Shown piece by piece: positions 53,231 through 61,456 of a stretch of DNA of 63,738 bases. Origin of the DNA: Treponema sp. (GTDB taxonomy: Bacteria; Spirochaetota; Spirochaetia; Treponematales; Treponemataceae); the NCBI GenBank assembly GCA_017629095.1, contig JAGBXW010000057.1:1-63738 (forward strand), read 5' to 3'. The position numbers were made by a program, and so were the translations under genes. The notes beneath the pieces were generated by a model that was not told the DNA's origin, ran no database searches, and was given only the letters and a program-made list of their open reading frames with translations. Numbering within the stretch: the stretch's first letter is position 1; each line of letters starts with the position of its first letter.

Positions 53231-53827
53231 TTAAAACCATACAATATCGCCGGCATGTTCTTTCTTCTCCTGAACCTTGTGAATATACTCGGATTCCTTT
53301 TTCTTGATGAATTCCTGTTCGTAGATTGTCTTGCGAATATATTTGAGCCAAATTTTTGATGATTTTGGATCATAAAAAATCTTTCTCGGTTTATCTCCGC
53401 CTGTATTTGATGAGATAACAGGAATCTGCTCTTGGTCAAGATAGTCAAATACAAAGTTAATGTTAGCTGCTCCCACTAAGGGTGTTCGTTTTGATTCGTC
53501 TGCTCCCAGTACGTTACTACCACCAAAAACTTTTGCGGTTAAATTACGTTTTGATGCACCACGTTTAAGCATACTGTTGATGAGAAGCTCCATTGCGTAC
53601 TCACCAAATCTTCCTGCTAGGGCATCATTTTCTTTTGAACTTGTTTGATCGTAGGCCAGCATAAAGTGATTTAAGCCACCACATTGCTTTACTTTATCAT
53701 ACAAGGCAACACTAATACAGGAACCCAGTACAGTGGAAATGTACTCATCTCCCTCACCGCAGTGATATTCTCCGGGGTAAATTGTGACGATGTGTTTGTT
53801 GAACTGCGAATCAAAATATCTGTTCAT
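53231..53827 (-). CDS. cheD: Chemoreceptor glutamine deamidase CheD
   Basis: 198 residues. VLGSCISVALYD contains the catalytic Cys, GGLNHFMLAY the catalytic His, and LTAKVFGGSNVLG follows. It deamidates receptor glutamines and in some bacteria regulates CheC or CheX phosphatase. It comes 9 nt after the MCP-like gene, suggesting that that protein is its substrate. Confidence 0.93.
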   Translation of the reverse strand: MNRYFDSQFNKHIVTIYPGEYHCGEGDEYISTVLGSCISVALYDKVKQCGGLNHFMLAYDQTSSKENDALAGRFGEYAMELLINSMLKRGASKRNLTAKVFGGSNVLGADESKRTPLVGAANINFVFDYLDQEQIPVISSNTGGDKPRKIFYDPKSSKIWLKYIRKTIYEQEFIKKKESEYIHKVQEKKEHAGDIVWF

Positions 53828-53836
53828 AGTGCTCTT

Positions 53837-55555
53837 CTAAAAAAAGGTAATGTCTCCCGGTGCTGAACCCGATTCAACTTCGAATCCTCCAATCTTACCA
53901 GCAGCTTCTTTGTGGGCTGTAATGGTAAATTTCTTAATCAATTCTTTAAACTTATGATCCTTTATTTCATAGTTGTGGAGATTCATTAAGTGCATAAACT
54001 CGGTTTTCTTATTGGAAAGCCGTTGAATTTCATTGCCAATTTGACTGTTAATTCTATCAAAATCTGTTTGGATAGATTGCAACTGTCCTAACATGGTATT
54101 TACATGGTCACATTGTTGCTTGAATTCAGGGGGATAAACGGTAAAATGCTGCAACAATGAATAGATTCTATCTTGAAGTGTTTGGATAGAATTAAAGAAA
54201 GCTACCTTTTCTGTGCGAACTTCTGACATTTTAGCGTTGTCATCGGCCATGGTTTTGGTGAAAACAGAAATCATGTCGCTAATTTCTGAAATAAATGCTT
54301 CGATGGTAACTTGCATGGTGTCCAAAGAATTGGAGGAATCCATAATCAAATTGTCCATGTCGGTAACAAGGTCTTTAACTGCCATAACTGCATCATTCTT
54401 TGATACTTCAATCTGCTGCAGGATACGAACGTGCTGCAGTCTACTGATTACAGGGCGTAGGCTCGCAAATACATCGTACATTCCGTGGGCTCTGTCAATA
54501 ATATTACGACAAACGGTAACTACCTTTTTCTGAATACCCTGGAATTGGGAGAAATATTTGAGCAATTCCTGGAATCCTTCTGTGGCAGATTCCAACTGGG
54601 CTACGATGGACATTTCCCCAGTAGAGGTAGCACTATGAGAAAAATTATGCACATAATCGGATCGGAATTCTTCCGTCTGATTCAAAATGTTTTCCACTAA
54701 CTCCCACTTTTTCTTGAAAATATCTGAAGCTTGCTTAAGGTGGTTACCGATATCTTGAAGAACGTCTTGGGCGATTTCTGACAAAGATATATTGAATGCA
54801 ATGGTATCAAGTTTTTCTTCGTTATGATCGATGGAATCTTCATCTACAAACTGGTCAAAACACATAATAACATGGTCAAAGGCCTGTTTGATGATGTCTT
54901 GCAACTGTAATCCTTCCATAGCTCCTTGGATGTGAGGATAAATTGATTGGGAAAGCTGCTTCATTTCCTGCAAGGGGGCAGAAGAACGAGCAATACAAGT
55001 TGCAATTTTATTCATTTCTGTAGAGCTAATTTCAGAAATATTGTGCTGACAGGAGGTGATTTCCTGGAAAAGGTCTTTCAATGTGTTTACATTATTGATA
55101 AGGGAAGACTCTTCATTGGAAAGACGGGCAGAAAGTGCAATCATGCTGGAAGAAAGTTGCTGCAAGTTTTCTGTGATTTTAGAGAAGGCTCGTCCCTTGT
55201 CTCCAGATTTGATGGAAACTACCATTGCATTGAGGGCAATAAGCTCCATTTCTTCACTATCATTTTTGATATGGGAAATATCAGTGTTAATTAAGCTGAG
55301 ATTTTGAATCTTTTCATTCAATTCTTTGAAAAGACCTGCATATTTTTCTTCATAATTAGTGAAGTGAGTTGTTTCTGTGCGGCCAGAAAGAGTATTTTCT
55401 TTGTCTAGGGTTTGAAGTGTCTCTAATAGCGTATCCAAAGAAGAACTTTTTCCAGAACCCAAGAGTTGGGGGAATTCTGTGGAGAAGTCCATGAAAACTT
55501 CTTCAATGGTTTTACTTTGATTATGTATTTCTACTGAAAGATTCTGCAAATTCAT
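53837..55555 (-). CDS. Soluble MCP-like helical signalling protein
   Basis: 572 residues, almost entirely helical with heptads, and no transmembrane segment or periplasmic sensor domain. EMELIALNAMVVSIKSGDKGRAFSKITENLQQLS resembles the MCP hairpin tip (E..LALNA.IEAA.AGE.GRGFAVVA..), but conserved acidic and alanine positions have drifted. It may be a cytoplasmic receptor or a scaffold derived from one. Gene order MinD-like, this, CheD supports a chemotaxis role. No His kinase or CheZ motif seen. Confidence 0.6.
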   Translation of the reverse strand: MNLQNLSVEIHNQSKTIEEVFMDFSTEFPQLLGSGKSSSLDTLLETLQTLDKENTLSGRTETTHFTNYEEKYAGLFKELNEKIQNLSLINTDISHIKNDSEEMELIALNAMVVSIKSGDKGRAFSKITENLQQLSSSMIALSARLSNEESSLINNVNTLKDLFQEITSCQHNISEISSTEMNKIATCIARSSAPLQEMKQLSQSIYPHIQGAMEGLQLQDIIKQAFDHVIMCFDQFVDEDSIDHNEEKLDTIAFNISLSEIAQDVLQDIGNHLKQASDIFKKKWELVENILNQTEEFRSDYVHNFSHSATSTGEMSIVAQLESATEGFQELLKYFSQFQGIQKKVVTVCRNIIDRAHGMYDVFASLRPVISRLQHVRILQQIEVSKNDAVMAVKDLVTDMDNLIMDSSNSLDTMQVTIEAFISEISDMISVFTKTMADDNAKMSEVRTEKVAFFNSIQTLQDRIYSLLQHFTVYPPEFKQQCDHVNTMLGQLQSIQTDFDRINSQIGNEIQRLSNKKTEFMHLMNLHNYEIKDHKFKELIKKFTITAHKEAAGKIGGFEVESGSAPGDITFF

Positions 55556-55564
55556 ACTAGCTTC

Positions 55565-56542
55565 CTATTCTTGCTCCACAGTTGTATATTCTGATTTTAA
55601 AAGTTCTAAGTCGGCATCATCAATGGCAAGATTTTCGTTCAAGCCATATTCATTGGCAAGAATTCTGTCTGCGGTTTTATGAATTGCAGTAGCAAAGTTA
55701 CCTGCTGGATCCAAGATGATAGCTGGTGCCCTGCGAGCTACTGCCATTGGGACTATAGAATCTGAAGGGATAAACCCTATAAAATCCATTGGAATGCTTA
55801 ATTTTGAATTGACCAAGGAACGGAGGCGACGGCCCATTTCCAAGTCTTGGGTGGTGGCTCCCATGTTCAGGACAACTTGTGGTCTGAGTTTTGCCAATTC
55901 TTGGCAAGCAGGAAGACCTGTTTCTGGGAACTCTATACAAAGTGTTTCCATCAGAGCAATGAAAGAGCTTTCTGTTCCAGTAGCAACTGATTTGATGAAG
56001 TCATGGATATAGGCTCTTTCTGCACTTTTGTTGGGGAATTGATGGGTAAAGAATCTGAAAATTGCTCCCTTGAGGAATGAATAGGCATTCATGATGGAAG
56101 TAATTTCAGGAGTGGTAACCAGCAGAGAATTATAGGTTAGGAGGAAGAAGTCCAAGGTGTTGTAGTTACTTCCACCACCTAAATCAAGGATAACGTAATC
56201 TGCAGGAAGAGTGGTTAAATCTTTCATGATTTTTTTCTTCATGAAAAAATCCATGTTTGCTGTGCCAGGGAAGAGACAGTCTCCTGCAATGAACTGAAGA
56301 TTTTCGATGCCAGTTTCTTGTAGGATTGAACTAAGGTCTGATATTTGACGATAAATAAAATTACCCATACCAGCTTGATTATTTTTTAATCCAAGCAGTG
56401 TATGAAGATTTGCGCCTCCAAAGTCGAAGTCACAGAGGATAACCTTTTTTCCTTTCTGGGCAAGGCTAACGGCTACATTAACCGATACGGCACTTTTTCC
56501 CACGCCACCCTTTCCGCTGGCAATCGGTAGAATATTAACCAT
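55565..56542 (-). CDS. MinD/ParA-like (FlhG-type) P-loop ATPase
   Basis: 325 residues. Deviant Walker A ASGKGGVGKSAVSVNVA (about 8-24), switch CDFDFGGANLHTLLG (Walker A' and membrane-side switch), and Walker B YVILDLGGGSNYNTL. No C-terminal MinD amphipathic helix is obvious. FlhG-type ATPases set flagellar number, and ParC-type members position chemoreceptor clusters. Its place as first gene before the MCP-like and CheD genes favours array positioning. A chromosomal ParA is unlikely, as parS is 30 kb away and no ParB follows. Confidence 0.75.
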   Translation of the reverse strand: MVNILPIASGKGGVGKSAVSVNVAVSLAQKGKKVILCDFDFGGANLHTLLGLKNNQAGMGNFIYRQISDLSSILQETGIENLQFIAGDCLFPGTANMDFFMKKKIMKDLTTLPADYVILDLGGGSNYNTLDFFLLTYNSLLVTTPEITSIMNAYSFLKGAIFRFFTHQFPNKSAERAYIHDFIKSVATGTESSFIALMETLCIEFPETGLPACQELAKLRPQVVLNMGATTQDLEMGRRLRSLVNSKLSIPMDFIGFIPSDSIVPMAVARRAPAIILDPAGNFATAIHKTADRILANEYGLNENLAIDDADLELLKSEYTTVEQE

Positions 56543-56644
56543 AGATTAATTCAGTATAATACGGTTTAGTGAATAAAGCAAGTAAAGGTTTTGAATATTC
56601 CTGACCCATTGGAGAGACAAGGAGTCAGGAATTGTATGAGGGGA

Positions 56645-57664
56645 TCAGAATTGAGAAATCATATCTTTTGTAATTTCTGAGATGCTGTGAGCTCCACACA
56701 TGGCCATGGTATCTTCCAGTTCAGCCTTGAGTTTATCCACGTAAACTTGGACTCCCTCTGCCCCACCGCCGTAAATCATGTTTACAAAGTTGCGGCCAAT
56801 GAGAACTCCGTGGGCTCCCATAGCCAAAGCCTTGAACACATCAATGCCAGTTCTGATTCCGCCGTCCACCAAAATGGTCATTTTATTGCCAACAGCCTCG
56901 GCAATGGCAGGAAGTACTTCTGCTGTAGCGGGACAATGATCTTGGACACGGCCACCGTGGTTTGATACAACGATGGCAGAAGCTCCTGCTTCCAGGGCCT
57001 TTTTTGCACCAGCCACGGTCATGATGCCCTTGAGAATAAAGGGCTTGTCTGTAAGGGCTGCAATTTCCCTGAGCTCCTGTACGGTTTTACTTCCAGCTGG
57101 GGGAGTCAGGTTTTTTAAGAAGGGCAATCCAGCTGCGTCAATATCCATGGCAATAGCAATGGGATTGGCAGGTTGTACCAGTTCAAATTTTTGCTTGATT
57201 ACTTCGATATTCCAGGGCTTGATGGTGGGAATTCCACAGCCGCCACTTTTTTTGAGGGCTTCTGCAGCGGCTTCTACAATGGCAGGATTTGTTCCGTCTC
57301 CTGTAAAGGCTGCAATTCCTGCACTGGCACAGGCTGAAACTAAGATATCGTTGTACTGTAAGTCGGTGTATTTATCTCCATAGTGGAGCTGCATGGCACC
57401 AACGGGAGCAGCTATAACTGGAATTACCAGTTTTTTGCCAAAAAGTGTGGTGCTGGTATCCACTGGCTTGTTTTCGCAAATAGTGTCCATGTTAACGCAC
57501 CATTCCTGCCACTTTTGGTAGTTGCGGATAAAGCCAGTTCCTGACCCCTTAGCACCAGGGCCGGGCATGGTGTTTTTGCAGACAACACCATTACAGACGT
57601 TACAGGCCTTGCAGTGAGGCCCCATTTGGGTGCGGGCGTTTTCCAAGATTTCTTGATAAGTCAT
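56645..57664 (-). CDS. FMN-dependent alpha-hydroxy-acid oxidoreductase with N-terminal Cys cluster (second copy)
   Basis: 339 residues. Barrel motifs PFILKGIMTVAGAKKAL, IVVSNHGGRVQDH and ILVDGGIRTGIDVFKALAMGAHGVLIGR define the lactate/glycolate oxidase superfamily. The N-terminus has C18-x2-C21-x2-C24-x4-C29, the same spacing as the copy overlapping pfkA. AAGGAGCAATC precedes the ATG. The cysteines may bind a metal or Fe-S cluster. Substrate unknown. Confidence 0.8.
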   Translation of the reverse strand: MTYQEILENARTQMGPHCKACNVCNGVVCKNTMPGPGAKGSGTGFIRNYQKWQEWCVNMDTICENKPVDTSTTLFGKKLVIPVIAAPVGAMQLHYGDKYTDLQYNDILVSACASAGIAAFTGDGTNPAIVEAAAEALKKSGGCGIPTIKPWNIEVIKQKFELVQPANPIAIAMDIDAAGLPFLKNLTPPAGSKTVQELREIAALTDKPFILKGIMTVAGAKKALEAGASAIVVSNHGGRVQDHCPATAEVLPAIAEAVGNKMTILVDGGIRTGIDVFKALAMGAHGVLIGRNFVNMIYGGGAEGVQVYVDKLKAELEDTMAMCGAHSISEITKDMISQF

Positions 57665-57871
57665 GATTGCTCCTTGAATTAAGATTTTGATGGTAGTTTT
57701 ACACCAGGTTTGATTTACATTTTTTAGATAAATATAATTTTAGAACTCTTGGGGGAACTTGGTCAAGGGTGAAAATTTGTCCTTGGAAAGAGGTCTACTC
57801 TGGCATAAGGGAAGATGAGCTGTGATTTGGAAAGGAAACGAGTTCTGGAATAGAGGTTTTTCTGCTAGTTG

Positions 57872-58012
57872 AATCTTACACTGTGTACTAGCTCAATCTT
57901 ACATAGTGTAAGAGCTAAATCTTACCATGTGTAATATGGCAATCTTACAGTGTGTAAGATTGGATTCTTACTCACTGTAAGAAAAGTAAATTCTTACACA
58001 GTATAAGCAAAC
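57872..58012. repeat. Six tandem 23-bp palindromic repeats
   Basis: Units start at 57872, 57895, 57918, 57941, 57964 and 57990 (the fifth is 26 bp). Each begins AATCTTAC or ATTCTTAC and contains a dyad like CTTACAGTGTGTAAG. No spacers and no coding frame. Same design as the 22-bp array at 9969-10122 but with a different core sequence. Confidence 0.85.
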
Positions 58013-58020
58013 TAGGGGCA

Positions 58021-58061
58021 GAAAAAAAGAAGGCTACCCTTTGCAGGATAACCTTCTTCTA
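58021..58061 (-). terminator. Rho-independent terminator for the lipoprotein gene
   Basis: Minus strand: AGAAGGTTATCCT pairs with AGGGTAGCCTTCT (13 bp with two G-U wobbles) around a GCAA-like loop, then a T-rich run. Confidence 0.85.
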
Positions 58062-58103
58062 GAAATCTCATCCCGAACCTACGCCGCATCATGCGTCTTC
58101 CTC

Positions 58104-58991
58104 CTAGAACTCCACCGGGGTGATTTTCACCGGCGGTGTGGGGCCAATGGCTGGCTCCGGCTCCCCGGCTGCCGCCCGTGCCTTGGCTTGGGCAAGCTTC
58201 TCGTGCAGGTGCAGCGGCTCGTCTATGCGGGCAATGCGGGTTCCCCAGGCAGGGGCACCATGGCTCAGGGCTGCACGGGGGTTGGCGGAGATGCTCTGCT
58301 GTGGCGGCAGGTCAAAGACCGTCATGTCCAGCAGGTACTCCTCGTGGCTGCCACCGGCACTGCGGCTTCCGTCGCTCACCTCCACATACCATGCGTCAAC
58401 GAGAAATTGATGTACATCTGTTTTAGTACAGATAGCCAAAGGTTCTGATATTGTTTTCCCCGGGAAAATGTTTTGGCAAATCTGAAGGGTTTCTTTTTGA
58501 CTTACAATGTTCATGTCTAAAGAGTCCCATCCATACCCCCGTGCGAAATCAGGTCTATCTGAAGATTTATCTGGGATTATGTCTTGTGCCCAAGCAGAAG
58601 ACACAAGACATACCTTCCCAGTTTTTGTGGTCGCATATAATGTATAAAATCCATTGACCTTTCCCTGCTGTAGCTCATCCTCATAGTACACAAAAATAGG
58701 CTCGGCCACCTTTGCGGAGGCCAGGTCCGGCACCTCCTCGTAGATGGGGTGGGCAGGGTCAAGGTAGCCCTGCTGCACCACATACTCCGCCGCACGAATC
58801 ATAACCTCCTGTTCTGAAAGCAGATGCGGGGCGGGGCGTTCAGCTGAAAGCTCGGCTCCATCCACCATGTAGGGCTGGATGTGGGAAATATTCAGATTTT
58901 GGCTTTGGGGTTGCTGGAACGCCAGTTTCTCCAGGTTGCAGGAACATACCATCAGGACAATGGTGATTGCAAAAAAAATATCTTTCTTCAT
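58104..58991 (-). CDS. Predicted lipoprotein with mosaic base composition
   Basis: 295 residues, not recognised. Lipoprotein signal ends LMVCSC (Cys18). The mature region contains FVYYEDELQQGKVNGFYTLYA and WYVEVSDG...EEYLLDMTVFDL, a layout somewhat like secreted-protease propeptides or inhibitors. The C-terminus is Pro-rich and ends PVEF. The codons switch sharply: GC-rich at both ends of the gene and AT-rich in the middle (about 58391-58680). It follows the cysteine-peptidase gene by 10 nt, so an inhibitor or partner role for that enzyme is a hypothesis. Confidence 0.6.
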   Translation of the reverse strand: MKKDIFFAITIVLMVCSCNLEKLAFQQPQSQNLNISHIQPYMVDGAELSAERPAPHLLSEQEVMIRAAEYVVQQGYLDPAHPIYEEVPDLASAKVAEPIFVYYEDELQQGKVNGFYTLYATTKTGKVCLVSSAWAQDIIPDKSSDRPDFARGYGWDSLDMNIVSQKETLQICQNIFPGKTISEPLAICTKTDVHQFLVDAWYVEVSDGSRSAGGSHEEYLLDMTVFDLPPQQSISANPRAALSHGAPAWGTRIARIDEPLHLHEKLAQAKARAAAGEPEPAIGPTPPVKITPVEF

Positions 58992-59001
58992 AGTTGTCTC
59001 C

Positions 59002-59904
59002 TTATTTTACCGTCATAATGTAGCATGGATTGGAAATTCCTTTCGACCGCCCATATCGGTAGAGCCAGTCGGGGGTATTGGATGGTAGAGAAAGCATCTG
59101 CCGATATACATCAGTTTCATATTTTTCCTTATTAAAAATTTCTAATGGGTCATAAACCAATAACTCTTTATTTCCATTTTTATTGGTGATGCCAAATACA
59201 ATGTTATAGTGTAAAAATGGAATATCAGATGAGTATAAATTAGTTATCTTATTGCTATCAATGATAGTGACCACCGGCTTCTTGTGCTTTTCGATGTGCT
59301 TCCAGATGATGTCTATGACCTCCATCTCGTCTACCACCTGCACCTCCACGGAGCGCACGTTCTCCTCCCGTCCAAAGCTGTGGGCAGTTCCGAAATAGTT
59401 TGTGGTGTACAGCTTCTCCAGCAGTTTCTTTGTCGCAGTAAAGTTGTCCTTGTCGCTTCCTGCGTCACGGTACAGGAGTCCCCGCCGGTTTTGGCTGTAG
59501 GTGTCGTGGATGTCCAGGTTTTCCAGGCTGATGTTTCTAGCGCTGTACCTCAGCAGCTTGTCGAATTCCCACATCTCCAGGGCATAGTTGCCTCGGTTCC
59601 AAGAGCGGAAGTCCCAAGCACGGGACGACATGTCCGTGTAGTCGTCTCCCATGGCACGCACCATCATGGCACTGGCAAGGCCGCAGTAGGAGTCGGAGCG
59701 TGTCAGTGCCTCGGCTCCTACTCCAGCATAGTAGGTATCGATGTTCTGCTGCACGTATGGCACATTCTGCAGCTCGATGTTCACAGTGTCGGTCCGAGCT
59801 CCTCCGCTACCAATCTTTCCTCCGCCGCCTCCACCAAGTGCCCATGCCGTTGCCACTCCAAACAGCAGCAGCAGGCAAGCTGCCCACCATAATTTTCCTC
59901 TCAT
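59002..59904 (-). CDS. Secreted papain-fold (C39-like) cysteine peptidase
   Basis: 300 residues from the ATG at 59904, chosen for AAGGAGG 9 nt upstream and the Sec signal peptide (RGKLWWAACLLLLFGVATAWA). A Gly-rich segment (GGGGGGKIGSGG) precedes VPYVQQN and SDSYCGLASAMMVRA with likely nucleophile Cys74. LHYNIVFGI supplies His232 and VYDPLEIF the third member Asp252. This matches the papain-like C39_2/IdeS-type arrangement. Base composition is mosaic: AT-rich at 59002-59275 and GC-rich after that. It forms an operon with the lipoprotein downstream. Confidence 0.7.
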   Translation of the reverse strand: MRGKLWWAACLLLLFGVATAWALGGGGGGKIGSGGARTDTVNIELQNVPYVQQNIDTYYAGVGAEALTRSDSYCGLASAMMVRAMGDDYTDMSSRAWDFRSWNRGNYALEMWEFDKLLRYSARNISLENLDIHDTYSQNRRGLLYRDAGSDKDNFTATKKLLEKLYTTNYFGTAHSFGREENVRSVEVQVVDEMEVIDIIWKHIEKHKKPVVTIIDSNKITNLYSSDIPFLHYNIVFGITNKNGNKELLVYDPLEIFNKEKYETDVYRQMLSLPSNTPDWLYRYGRSKGISNPCYIMTVK

Positions 59905-60053
59905 GGCTAGTTTCCTCCTTGTGCGGCCATCAGGTTCGCCGCATAAGTCCATGGTACGTAAGTCAAGGAAAATAAAAAATTATATATTTATAGATAAAGG
60001 AGTTGGTGATACTATTGCATCTCGCACATCTCCCCACTCCTCCTATCTAAAAA

Positions 60054-60095
60054 CTAGAACTCCACTGGGATTCTCTGTTGTCTTGGAAAGTTCAT
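60054..60095 (-). pseudogene. Remnant of a lipoprotein gene 3' end
   Basis: CTAGAACTCCACTGGG (60054 onward) matches the last codons of the lipoprotein gene at 58104 (CTAGAACTCCACCGGG) with one change; both encode PVEF-stop. Only about 14 codons remain in frame. It may be the scar of a deleted tandem copy. The match is short and could be chance. Confidence 0.35.
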
Positions 60096-60114
60096 AAAAA
60101 TTCTCCAGCCCCCC

Positions 60115-60143
60115 TTAATCTTTTTTTCTAAATTGTTTATAAT
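60115..60143 (+). promoter_or_regulatory. Promoter of carAB with very short leader
   Basis: -10 TATAAT (60138-60143), weak -35 TTAATC (60115-60120), 17-nt spacer. The ATG at 60155 is 11 nt after the -10, with no ribosome site. Confidence 0.55.
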
Positions 60144-60154
60144 ACGGCTTTAGT

Positions 60155-61441
60155 ATGAATACTAAAGCATATATCGTGCTTGCCAATGGGCAGGTTTTTG
60201 AGGGTAAAAGTTTCGGTGCCACAGGTTGCGTTACCGGTGAGGTTGTCTTTACCACAGGGATGACAGGGTACTTGGAAACCCTGACAGATCCCAGCAATTA
60301 TGGACAAATCGTTTTACAGACCTTTCCTCTTGCAGGGGATTACGGAATTATCCGAAAGGATGCGGAAAGCAGCAAGGCGCATGCAGTGGGCTTTGTGGCA
60401 CGGGAATGGTGTTCTTCGCCTTCCAACTTCCGTTGTGAGGAAACCCTTGACCAGTATTTGAAGGAACAGGGGGTAATCGGGGTCTACGATGTAGATACAC
60501 GAGCCTTAACGAAGATTCTTCGTGACAATGGAACAATGAACGCTCGGATTGTTTCTTTTAGCGGTGATGCTGAAAAGGACATAGAAGCAGTTCAAGCTCT
60601 TAATTCCATCATGCACGATTTAGTATTAAATCCAAGTCTTGGAAACCACGCCAGAAAAATTCGTCTTTTAGAAGAAATCAAAGAACATAAACTAGAAAAT
60701 CCTGTGGAAAAAGTTTCCCGCAGTGCTGCAAGTCTCCAGCAGGAGAACAAGGCTGTGTTTGATGCAGCCCGGGAATACGGTGCTGTTCCTGTGGATGCCA
60801 ATGGATTGAAATTTGCCACCTATGAAGCAGCTTCTGCAATGGCTGGTGGAGCAAAAGTTGTGCTATGGGATTTTGGTGCCAGAGCCAGCTTGACTCAGGA
60901 GTTGCAAAAGCGGGGTGTAGAAGTTGTTGCTGTAGATGCTGCTACCACCTGCCAAGAAATCTTGGACATGAAGCCTGATGGTGTAGTGCTTTCTACAGGC
61001 CCTGGAAATCCTGCTGATTATGAGTCTATTGTGGATGAAATTAGTCAGCTTTGTAAGAGTTTTATCCCCATGCTGGGCATTGGTTTGGGGCATCAGCTTT
61101 TGGCCATATCTCAGGGGGCACGGACTGAAAAACTGCCCTACGGTCACCGTGGAGAAAGTTATCCTGTGAAGAACCTTGCTACAGGAAAGGTTTTGATTAC
61201 CAGCCAGAATTGCGGGTATATCGTCGTAAAAGATTCCTTGCCAGAAACAGTAGTACAAACCTTTGAAAGTGTGAATGACAAAACCTGCGAAGGAATTCAG
61301 TATAGAAGTTTCTTAGGCACTTCCGTTCAGTTCTATCCAAAAACATCTGGGGGCCGCCAAGATACAGGCTTTGTGTACGATCAGTTTGTGAATGTGGTGG
61401 CAATGCGACATCAGAGTCAGCTAGCAGAAAATCAGGAATAA
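60155..61441 (+). CDS. carA: Carbamoyl-phosphate synthase small chain with degenerate glutaminase site
   Basis: 428 residues, slightly longer than usual. The N-terminal domain is canonical (GATGCVTGEVVFTTGMTGY, YLKEQGVIGVYDVDTRALTK). In the C-terminal GATase domain the nucleophile elbow reads GIGLGHQ instead of GICLGHQ (Gly310 for Cys). The catalytic His/Glu block SxQGHPE reads SVQFYPK (Tyr394 for His, Lys396 for Glu). Glutamine hydrolysis should therefore be lost. CarA probably remains as a structural or allosteric partner, with CarB using free ammonia, as mammalian CPS I does. carB follows 15 nt later. Confidence 0.88.
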   Translation: MNTKAYIVLANGQVFEGKSFGATGCVTGEVVFTTGMTGYLETLTDPSNYGQIVLQTFPLAGDYGIIRKDAESSKAHAVGFVAREWCSSPSNFRCEETLDQYLKEQGVIGVYDVDTRALTKILRDNGTMNARIVSFSGDAEKDIEAVQALNSIMHDLVLNPSLGNHARKIRLLEEIKEHKLENPVEKVSRSAASLQQENKAVFDAAREYGAVPVDANGLKFATYEAASAMAGGAKVVLWDFGARASLTQELQKRGVEVVAVDAATTCQEILDMKPDGVVLSTGPGNPADYESIVDEISQLCKSFIPMLGIGLGHQLLAISQGARTEKLPYGHRGESYPVKNLATGKVLITSQNCGYIVVKDSLPETVVQTFESVNDKTCEGIQYRSFLGTSVQFYPKTSGGRQDTGFVYDQFVNVVAMRHQSQLAENQE

Positions 61442-61456
61442 GGGGAGGAAGAAGAA

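Larger units (their letters stand above)
57665..58103. other. 439-bp gene-free region with repeat array
   Basis: Contains the 23-bp palindromic array (57872-58012) and the terminator of the gene pair to the right (58021-58061). The first 200 bp hold no recognised element beyond the promoter space of the FMN oxidoreductase gene. Confidence 0.7.

Noticed and set aside
52693..53454. 253-residue minus-strand frame opposite the divergent cheW
   Set aside because: Shadow frame: the plus strand encodes a clear CheW, and this product (rich in Asn, Arg, Phe) has no motif.
55565..56542. Chromosomal ParA partner of the parS sites
   Set aside because: No ParB gene follows, and the neighbours are chemotaxis genes; FlhG/MinD-type is a better fit.
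57872..58012. CRISPR array or REP-type element
   Set aside because: No spacers; the units are tandem, and the sequence does not match REP/BIME families I know.
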